This document shows, in pieces, positions 1 to 5,032 of a stretch of 6,429 nucleotides of DNA. The notes beneath the pieces were generated by a model that had not been told where the DNA came from, made no database searches, and worked only from the letters and a program-made list of their open reading frames with translations. The DNA is from Nitrospirota bacterium (GTDB lineage Bacteria > Nitrospirota > 9FT-COMBO-42-15 > HDB-SIOI813): positions 1 through 6,429 of the forward strand of contig JAHFER010000098.1 of the NCBI GenBank assembly GCA_023248365.1, given 5' to 3'. The translations under genes and the position numbers were made by a program. Within the stretch, counting starts at the first letter, position 1. Every line of letters begins with the position of its first letter.

Positions 1-467
1 AAGAACCCATTGCCTTTGTAAAAATCAAGTACATGGTCTCTTACATCACCTGGCACCGTCCCTGTCAGTTCATCTCCAATTCTAACCCCGGCAATAGCCA
101 TAATCTTTTTTGCTGAAAAATAATCATGTCCTTCTATCTTTATCGCCCCTACCTTTACCTTCTCAATAAAAGTGAACTGGAGCATAACCCCATCCCTCTC
201 ATCTGATGCATCTACCAGAACATCCTTAAAAATCCCCTTTTGATAGAAAGATATTACACATTCCCTGATAGCGCCGGAAGAAAACCTGTCGCCGGCCTTT
301 ATTGTACACACATTTTCTATACTTTTTTCTGTGAGACCTGATGTGGAAATTGTCCTGATAGAATTGATCTTCCTGCCTGCAAACCCGCTCATATCATCCT
401 GAGCACAGGCATACGATGAGAAGAAAACTATTATGATAACTGTCAATATATGAATAAGATATTTCAC
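1..467 (-). CDS. Omp85 (BamA/TamA) family outer-membrane assembly protein, N-terminal part only
   Basis: My translation from a GTG at 467-465 gives 155 complete residues before the window ends. Residues 1-22 form a signal peptide: a Lys near the start, a hydrophobic run (LIHILTVIIIVFF) and an A-C-A cleavage site before Q23. Residues ~32-104 look like a first POTRA domain (I-x-x-I-x-x-x-G start, 'IKAGDRFSSGAIREC', 'FYQKGIFKDVLV'). A second begins at ~105 ('VGAIKIEGHDYFSAKKI'). POTRA repeats after a signal peptide are the hallmark of Omp85 proteins, whose C-terminal beta-barrel inserts or exports substrates at the outer membrane; the barrel is outside this window. Lying directly after tamB suggests a TamA-like role, but BamA cannot be excluded from two POTRA domains. 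The ribosome binding site is weak (GGTAAAG, ending 2 bases before the GTG). In-frame TTG codons at 479 and 491 are less likely because they spoil the signal peptide and the latter lies inside the repeat. Cys54 and Cys70 fall in the two predicted POTRA1 helices. Confidence 0.87.
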   Translation of the reverse strand, partial: MKYLIHILTVIIIVFFSSYACAQDDMSGFAGRKINSIRTISTSGLTEKSIENVCTIKAGDRFSSGAIRECVISFYQKGIFKDVLVDASDERDGVMLQFTFIEKVKVGAIKIEGHDYFSAKKIMAIAGVRIGDELTGTVPGDVRDHVLDFYKGNGF

Positions 468-480
468 ATGCTTTACCAAG

Positions 481-602
481 CCGGCGATCAAAAATGCCCA
501 GGTGCAAGGAAGGACAAGGGTTCAAGCCGAGGCGTACTTCCTGTACGTTGAGGCGCAGAATCCGCAGTCCTGACGCTGCAGATGGGTATTTTTCATCGCC
601 GG
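481..602. repeat. Imperfect ~122-bp palindromic intergenic element
   Basis: Outer arms 481-506 and 577-602 are inverted copies matching at 22 of 26 positions; the outermost eight bases (CCGGCGAT) match perfectly. Inside, shorter matching blocks continue (AGGAC against GTCCT), and the centre is a perfect small hairpin, CGTAC-TTCCT-GTACG at 533-547. The element starts one base after the tamB stop and ends 13 bases before the chosen GTG of the Omp85 gene, so it fills the spacer. I see no transposase or coding sequence in it. From memory the layout (A/T-rich outer arm, GTACTTCCTGTAC-like centre) resembles dispersed palindromic repeats of Desulfobacterota and Nitrospirota genomes; that resemblance is not verified here. 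In the mRNA it would fold into a long stem-loop, which could protect, attenuate or partly terminate the tamB transcript. Confidence 0.8.
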
Positions 603-603
603 T

Positions 604-3600
604 TCATCTGAATTCGAACCTGAACTTAATATCGCTGCTCAACCTTCCCTGCTCGTCTTTTTCTCCGACTAAAAAGACATTTTTGCCAAGCAGATATTCC
701 AGTTTTATCAACTCTTCCACCGTGGTAATCCCTGTAGTGTACGTAACATACAGTCTGTCATCCAGCATTTTTTTACCAACTGTAAGACGTGCCCCTCCTG
801 AAGCAGCGGTGTTGGAATAATAAGGCTCTACCTGAAATCTGTCCACTTTTATAATGTCCTGAAATGTGCCTTCAAGTTTTTCCTGAATTGGGGCTGTAAG
901 AAATGCCGTTGCCTCTACTGTACCAACCGCTTTCATTGTATCTGCTGTCTCTGAGGCGGTCTGCCCGACAGTCATGAGGGCAAGGATATCCGTCTCATTG
1001 AGAGCTGGATCTGAACTTAAGGATAGGTTAAATCTATCCATTGTTCCTGTAAGCCTCAAATCTATCTTGTATGTCTTGACCTCTGTAGTAGCATGAATAT
1101 CAAGAACCGGCTTTATAGTATTAGGGTTTGCAAAATCCGCTGTTGCTGAAATTACCTTAAAAATATTCCTGCTAAAGGAGAATGTCCCATCCCTGGCCTC
1201 TACTCTTCCAAACAGCAGCGGATGATCAATCGTCCCCCTGAGGAATATGTCTGCCTCAAGGGGAACCTTTGCAAGGTTATTATTTATCCATATGTCCTTT
1301 TTTCCGCCTATATGAATATTCAGGTCAGTATTACCAAATACCGGAACAGGTTGATCAATCTTTACCTTTTTTTTCTGAATCTCAAGGAGCATTGTTCTCA
1401 GATTTATATTTTTGTCATAAGTAACCTTTTTTATACTTATCTCTCCCCTAATCCCCTTAGACTTCTGCGTACCCTGAAAGACAAATGTCCCGTCTAACCT
1501 CGACTCAAGCCCCTCAGGATAACGGAATGTGGCATCAGCAATCTCAAGAACAAAATCAAATTCTTTAATATTCAGGTCTTTCATCTCCAGCTTGCCGGAA
1601 CCGTTTATCCCTCCCCCGCCGATAACACCGTGCATTGACTCAAGTATGATCTCACGGCCGTTGAAAAATATTGCGATGTCTACATTCTCAAGTGTCTGCC
1701 TTAAAGTGGTACTCCTTACAGTACCATCCTTTATGGCCAGCCCTCCCTGTACATAAGGGTCTGCAATATCTCCGGTTATGAGAAAGGCTATAGAGGCATT
1801 ACCCTTACTGTACTTTATCTCAGGAGTAAAGATAGAGAGCAGTCTCAGGTCTGTTTCTCCGTTAATAAATATACTGTTGTCCCCGTTAGAACCAAGGGTT
1901 CCTATTACATTGAAAGAAGTCCCGTCACCTTTAATCCTTACTGATTCCAGTGTAAGTTTGTTATTCTCATAAACAAGCTTTATCTCCCCGTCATTTTCTA
2001 TCGCATAATCACTGTAGATACCCTTAAAACTGGAAATGACTACACTAACGCGAAATGAATCAGGATCTTTTAGCTTACCTTCCAGAACCATCTCGCCGGT
2101 TGCCTTTACAGATACCTTCTTAGATACAGACGGACTTATCAGTCCTAATAAGGGGTTTAGACCGCTTTCAGAGAGATGAACTGATATTTTAAATGCTGAA
2201 TCATTACCCCATGCAATACTACCGTCATAAGGCATGTTAACAGCCTGTCCCTTTACAGTTATGTCCCCTGTATCTTTAGATATTGAGAGTACTGCAAGGC
2301 CGGTGTCTGCATCTTTTATAAAAAGGTGCGGGATCTGCATGGTTATATCTACTGCAGGATTGTCTATCTTACCGCCTGCAGATAATCGGAATGCCCCGGT
2401 TCCTTTAAAGAAGGTGTACTTCGTGTTAAGAAGATCAATATGTTCAATATTGAATTGTTCTGAGGAAATATCTGCATGAAACGACCCATTATCATCCCCG
2501 CCAAAACCTAACCAACCCTTTCCTTCCGCCACATTATTTCCACGTCTCAATGTTATCCTGTCAAAGGTGAGCCTCTCCTTTGAAATTTTAAATACAATCT
2601 CACTGCTATCAAATCCCTGACTGTAAGCAACACCGGATGAACTCTTCAAATCAAAAGTCCACTGAAAATCCTTTGTATCTCCGGTGAATGTTAACTGACC
2701 GCCTACTTTCATTTCTAAGGGGATATTTTTATGAAATATCCTCACAAAATCATTTGGGTCCCCATGACTAATGTCGCCTTTGAGGTCAAATCGTGTATCC
2801 TTAACTCCTGCTGACTGGAACTGTATACTCCCATACAAACTGTAAACCGCATCCGCACGCCTGAAAACCACAGGCTGGAGCAACAATTCCCCGCCTGAAT
2901 ATCTCAGGCCGGCAGTTATAGTATCAAAGGTGGTATCTTTCACAACCGCATTAGTCATCATTATATTACCGCTTATTACAGGCTCCTTAATGGCGCCTGA
3001 GATCTCTCCGGTGAGTGCTGCAAGACCTTGCAATGGAAAATGCGGGATATGCAAATAATCGGCGATATCCGCCAGTTCCCCTGAAATACCGGCATTAATA
3101 CCAAGGCCTTTGTTTATCACACCAGACAGTGATATGCTCTGCTTACTGTCTTTGTATGCAACCCATCCTTTTCCCTGAAGCATATCTTTTTTAAAACTAT
3201 CCCCCCATACATCTACCTCACCGCTTACCACCCCATTCTTCTCAAGGGGTATCTCTGAGCCAGACATATATCGTGCTATCACCCTGTTAGGTCTTGCATT
3301 ATCTATTTTCATCTGCAAATGGTAGGAAGGAATACTATTCCTGAAATCTATTTCCATGCCTCCTTTTACAGACCCATCCAAAACCTCACCTCTGAGCTTA
3401 GTTAAATGTAAGACACTTTCCTTATAAGACAATTCCCCCTTTATATTCCCGTAGTGGACCTTGTCATATGACAGATTATCAGTTGTTAAACTCCCCTCCA
3501 CAACAGGCATAGTGAGATGCCCCTTTGCACTGCCTGTAAAAATAAGCTTTCCCTGGAGATCCTTCTTTGTACCTGTAAAATCAGATAATTCTGTAAGAGA

Positions 3601-4353
3601 AAGTGCAACTTTTCCATTAAGGTCAATCATCCCATCTCCATCCATCATCCCATCTACTTTAAGCAGGGTCCCTGTAGGCGTAGTTACATTCAACCCGGAT
3701 ACCTTAACCATACTAAGATCTTTATTTTTAAAATCTACAGATACATCACCTTTTATCTTTACACCCTGGCGTAAGATATTCTGGTCCCTGTAACTTCCTT
3801 CAGTAGTTATACCTACACTGAATTCTTTCTTCTTAAGGTCAGGGAGTATGAGGAGATCCGTATTACTGAAGATAATGTTTTTATATGAAAGGAGGTCATT
3901 AAGCTGGATTGAACCTTTTGAAATGCTTATCCTGTTTATTATTACCTCCCACTTCGTGGGTTTTTTATCCGGAAACAGGTCCTCCAGGTTTGTCTTTCCA
4001 TCACTGTATCTGATTATTGACAGGATAGGTTCTCTGAAACGAATATCCCTGATTAAGACCTCATTTAAAAGAAGCCTGCTCAGGCTCATGTAAACTGTCA
4101 CATCCTTAGCCTTGAGCAAAATATCACCGGTCTTTGTATCAATAAGGCTGGCATTATTAAGCTGCCAGTAGAAAGGAAAGATATTTATATGCGAATCAGA
4201 GAACTTTATTCGACGGCCAATGGCCTCTTCAACTAATGGTGTAATCTTCTTTTCAATCTTATCAGGAAGGTAAGTACTCTGAAGAATTAATATAAAGGCT
4301 GCTACAATAGTGAGGAGAACAATAGAGCCAATAATCGCAATCCTTCTCCTCAA
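604..4353 (-). CDS. tamB: TamB, translocation and assembly module subunit (AsmA-like / DUF490)
   Basis: The product has 1249 residues, close to the ~1259 of E. coli TamB. An Arg-rich N-terminus (MRRR) precedes one membrane anchor at ~5-24, with the rest periplasmic. Residues ~30-110 have the AsmA-type opening ('PLVEEAIGRRIKFSDSHIN', then 'LLLNEVLIRDIRFREPILSI'). A long run of beta strands with recurring glycines follows, as expected for the lipid-binding beta-groove of this family. The last ~350 residues are the DUF490/TamB domain, including E1120-T1121-D1122-I-L ('NETDILALMTVG'), 'FLTAPIQEKLEG', 'LTVGKKMLDDRLYVTY' and the aromatic end 'FRFEFR'. The family links inner and outer membranes and functions in outer-membrane protein assembly and phospholipid transport, with an Omp85 partner. 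I chose the TTG at 4353 because AAAGGAGG lies four bases upstream; a longer reading from a TTG at 4377 adds eight residues, encodes that ribosome binding site and starts inside a hairpin. It sits between the DUF1844 and Omp85 genes on the same strand. Confidence 0.95.
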   Translation of the reverse strand: MRRRIAIIGSIVLLTIVAAFILILQSTYLPDKIEKKITPLVEEAIGRRIKFSDSHINIFPFYWQLNNASLIDTKTGDILLKAKDVTVYMSLSRLLLNEVLIRDIRFREPILSIIRYSDGKTNLEDLFPDKKPTKWEVIINRISISKGSIQLNDLLSYKNIIFSNTDLLILPDLKKKEFSVGITTEGSYRDQNILRQGVKIKGDVSVDFKNKDLSMVKVSGLNVTTPTGTLLKVDGMMDGDGMIDLNGKVALSLTELSDFTGTKKDLQGKLIFTGSAKGHLTMPVVEGSLTTDNLSYDKVHYGNIKGELSYKESVLHLTKLRGEVLDGSVKGGMEIDFRNSIPSYHLQMKIDNARPNRVIARYMSGSEIPLEKNGVVSGEVDVWGDSFKKDMLQGKGWVAYKDSKQSISLSGVINKGLGINAGISGELADIADYLHIPHFPLQGLAALTGEISGAIKEPVISGNIMMTNAVVKDTTFDTITAGLRYSGGELLLQPVVFRRADAVYSLYGSIQFQSAGVKDTRFDLKGDISHGDPNDFVRIFHKNIPLEMKVGGQLTFTGDTKDFQWTFDLKSSSGVAYSQGFDSSEIVFKISKERLTFDRITLRRGNNVAEGKGWLGFGGDDNGSFHADISSEQFNIEHIDLLNTKYTFFKGTGAFRLSAGGKIDNPAVDITMQIPHLFIKDADTGLAVLSISKDTGDITVKGQAVNMPYDGSIAWGNDSAFKISVHLSESGLNPLLGLISPSVSKKVSVKATGEMVLEGKLKDPDSFRVSVVISSFKGIYSDYAIENDGEIKLVYENNKLTLESVRIKGDGTSFNVIGTLGSNGDNSIFINGETDLRLLSIFTPEIKYSKGNASIAFLITGDIADPYVQGGLAIKDGTVRSTTLRQTLENVDIAIFFNGREIILESMHGVIGGGGINGSGKLEMKDLNIKEFDFVLEIADATFRYPEGLESRLDGTFVFQGTQKSKGIRGEISIKKVTYDKNINLRTMLLEIQKKKVKIDQPVPVFGNTDLNIHIGGKKDIWINNNLAKVPLEADIFLRGTIDHPLLFGRVEARDGTFSFSRNIFKVISATADFANPNTIKPVLDIHATTEVKTYKIDLRLTGTMDRFNLSLSSDPALNETDILALMTVGQTASETADTMKAVGTVEATAFLTAPIQEKLEGTFQDIIKVDRFQVEPYYSNTAASGGARLTVGKKMLDDRLYVTYTTGITTVEELIKLEYLLGKNVFLVGEKDEQGRLSSDIKFRFEFR

Positions 4354-4357
4354 ACTT

Positions 4358-4365
4358 CCTCCTTT
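4358..4365 (-). promoter_or_regulatory. Ribosome binding site of tamB
   Basis: On the minus strand the bases read AAAGGAGG, an almost full anti-Shine-Dalgarno match, followed by AAGT and then TTG at 4353-4351. This decides the tamB start. The resulting N-terminus, MRRR plus a hydrophobic segment, is what a signal anchor should look like. Confidence 0.8.
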
Positions 4366-4375
4366 AAACCTCGAC

Positions 4376-4409
4376 AACCACAGAGGGATTCTCTGTGTGC
4401 TCTGTGGTT
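4376..4409 (-). repeat. Hairpin with two alternative folds in the tamB leader
   Basis: Between the DUF1844 stop and the tamB ribosome binding site lies a perfect 10-bp inverted repeat, AACCACAGAG at 4376-4385 and CTCTGTGGTT at 4400-4409, with a 14-base loop. Inside it, CACAGAG (4379-4385) also pairs perfectly with CTCTGTG at 4391-4397, leaving a 5-base loop. The two stems share the same arm, so only one can form at a time. CTCTGTG occurs twice as a direct repeat. No T-run follows on the minus strand, so it is not a standard terminator. From memory, CACAGAG-type repeats recur in intergenic regions of many environmental genomes; this was not checked. Confidence 0.7.
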
Positions 4410-4417
4410 ATTTTCTC

Positions 4418-4855
4418 CTATTTTTTTGCTGCTGCCTCAACGTACCTCATCCTGAGGGCATAAAGAAGACTTTTAAGCAACTGGTCCTCTTCCTGTGTGA
4501 GGTTCCCCTTTGTCTTTTCTTCAAGCATTGCCAAAATATCTATAATCTCCTTAGCAAAAGGAAGGGATACCTTTTTTTCGCCGGTTGCAGGGTCAGGCTC
4601 CTCCCCAAGATGGAAAAAGGCTGATCTGGCAAAAGAAAAGATAAATGTGCCAAAGTTGATCTCCACAGGATGAGCATCCGCCTCTTCTTCATGTTCATGC
4701 GTGTGTTCATGTGTCTGTGAACCTGCCTGGGCATGTGCACCAGTAGTTTCATTGGTTCCGGTTTCCTTCTTAGACTCTTCTTTTATGTCTTCAGCCCCTT
4801 CTGTGAAACGCCTCTTGTCCTTTACTATAAATGCATCCTTTTCCTGTTCGTCCAT
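4418..4855 (-). CDS. DUF1844 family protein with a histidine-rich linker
   Basis: A 145-residue protein without signal peptide or membrane segment, probably cytoplasmic. The N-terminus ('FIVKDKRRFTEG', 9-20) and the C-terminal half carry the features of DUF1844: 'NFGTFIFSFARSAFFHLGE' (67-85), 'PDPATGE' (87-93), then 'LPFAKEIIDILAMLEEKTKGNLT' (98-120) and 'LLKSLLYALRMRYVEA' (126-141), both likely helices. The family's function is not known to me. The linker at ~21-62 is acidic and low in complexity, with six histidines between 41 and 62 (QTHEHTHEHEEE), which could bind metal ions or simply be disordered. The ATG is supported by a strong ribosome binding site nine bases upstream. It ends with GCA GCA AAA AAA TAG, 64 bases before the tamB start, and is probably the first gene of the tamB transcript. 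The family call is firm; any link to outer-membrane assembly is inferred only from position. Confidence 0.9.
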   Translation of the reverse strand: MDEQEKDAFIVKDKRRFTEGAEDIKEESKKETGTNETTGAHAQAGSQTHEHTHEHEEEADAHPVEINFGTFIFSFARSAFFHLGEEPDPATGEKKVSLPFAKEIIDILAMLEEKTKGNLTQEEDQLLKSLLYALRMRYVEAAAKK

Positions 4856-4862
4856 ATTAACA

Positions 4863-4872
4863 CACCTCCCTT
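4863..4872 (-). promoter_or_regulatory. Ribosome binding site of the DUF1844 gene
   Basis: On the minus strand the bases read AAGGGAGGTG, with the GGAGG core nine bases before the ATG at 4855-4853. This strong match confirms the start. Confidence 0.8.
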
Positions 4873-4886
4873 AATTTTATCTGGTG

Positions 4887-4921
4887 GATAAATTTTTATC
4901 ACAATGAAATTTCAAAAGCAA
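4887..4921 (-). promoter_or_regulatory. Weak candidate promoter for DUF1844-tamB-Omp85
   Basis: On the minus strand, TTGCTT (4921-4916) or TTGAAA (4915-4910) could be a -35 box, and TGTGATAAAAA (4903-4893) could supply an extended -10 (TGT before GATAAA). No combination has both good boxes and ideal spacing: TTGCTT to TAAAAA is 17 bases with poor boxes, and TTGAAA to TTTATC is 17 bases with a poor -10. The location, just upstream of the first gene of the operon, is right. Confidence 0.3.
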
Positions 4922-4922
4922 G

Positions 4923-4931
4923 TGATATAAT
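4923..4931 (+). promoter_or_regulatory. Candidate extended -10 promoter upstream of the radical SAM gene
   Basis: TGATATAAT combines a perfect TATAAT (4926-4931) with the TG of an extended -10. No convincing -35 lies 16-18 bases upstream, which extended -10 promoters tolerate. Transcription would start near 4938, giving a leader of ~95 bases that contains the palindrome and terminator-like hairpin annotated below. Confidence 0.4.
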
Positions 4932-4946
4932 GTCATAGCTTTTTAA

Positions 4947-4957
4947 GGCAGACTGCC
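4947..4957. repeat. Short perfect palindrome in the divergent spacer
   Basis: GGCAG-A-CTGCC is symmetrical about the A at 4952. It is 16 bases after the candidate extended -10, so it could be an operator half-site pair or a small RNA stem. At 11 bases, chance is a real alternative. Confidence 0.3.
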
Positions 4958-4959
4958 CC

Positions 4960-4995
4960 GGCATAATAACTATTTGTTGCTTATGCCTGTTTTTT
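4960..4995 (+). terminator. Terminator-like hairpin ahead of the radical SAM gene
   Basis: GGCATAA (4960-4966) pairs perfectly with TTATGCC (4981-4987) across a 14-base loop, and six T residues follow at 4990-4995. The order stem then T-run fits intrinsic termination only on the plus strand, yet no plus-strand gene lies upstream. It would therefore act on a transcript from the promoter at 4923-4931, as a leader attenuator. The stem is short, with three G/C pairs and a large loop, so it may be weak or coincidental. Confidence 0.35.
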
Positions 4996-5005
4996 GGAAT
5001 ATGAT
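4977..5005 (+). promoter_or_regulatory. Candidate promoter of the radical SAM gene, -35/-10 type
   Basis: TTGCTT (4977-4982) and TATGAT (5000-5005) are separated by the ideal 17 bases; the -10 matches consensus at five of six positions, the -35 at three (TTG). Transcription would begin near 5012 and leave a ~20-base leader holding the GAGG ribosome binding site. It overlaps the right arm and T-run of the hairpin at 4960-4995, so this sequence may be promoter rather than terminator. Confidence 0.4.
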
Positions 5006-5020
5006 TTCCTGAGAAGGGTT

Positions 5021-5024
5021 GAGG
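5021..5024 (+). promoter_or_regulatory. Ribosome binding site of the radical SAM gene
   Basis: GAGG lies eight bases before the ATG at 5033. An earlier ATG at 5001 is in a different frame, so this site fixes the start. Confidence 0.55.
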
Positions 5025-5032
5025 TTAGTGTC

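Noticed and set aside
481..602. Insertion sequence or CRISPR repeat
   Set aside because: There is no transposase frame, no clear target duplication, and no regularly spaced direct repeats; it is one palindrome only.
494..820. Plus-strand reading frame of 108 codons over the palindrome and the tamB 3' end
   Set aside because: It is antisense to the well-supported tamB C-terminus and begins inside the repeat; the translation has no recognisable domain or ribosome binding site.
1222..4093. Several plus-strand frames of 64-110 codons antisense to tamB
   Set aside because: All lie opposite a continuous 1249-residue TamB frame with family features from end to end; none has a recognisable product.
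4310..4624. Plus-strand frame of 104 codons across the tamB start and DUF1844 gene
   Set aside because: Antisense to two supported genes and running through the intergenic hairpin; no family resemblance.
4540..4752. Minus-strand frame of 70 codons in another phase of the DUF1844 gene
   Set aside because: Overlaps the DUF1844 frame, which has strong family motifs; the alternative product is low-complexity and lacks a ribosome binding site.
4935..5032. Cobalamin riboswitch ahead of the B12-dependent enzyme
   Set aside because: The leader is at most ~95 bases, too short for the usual ~200-base element, and I cannot find a convincing B12 box.
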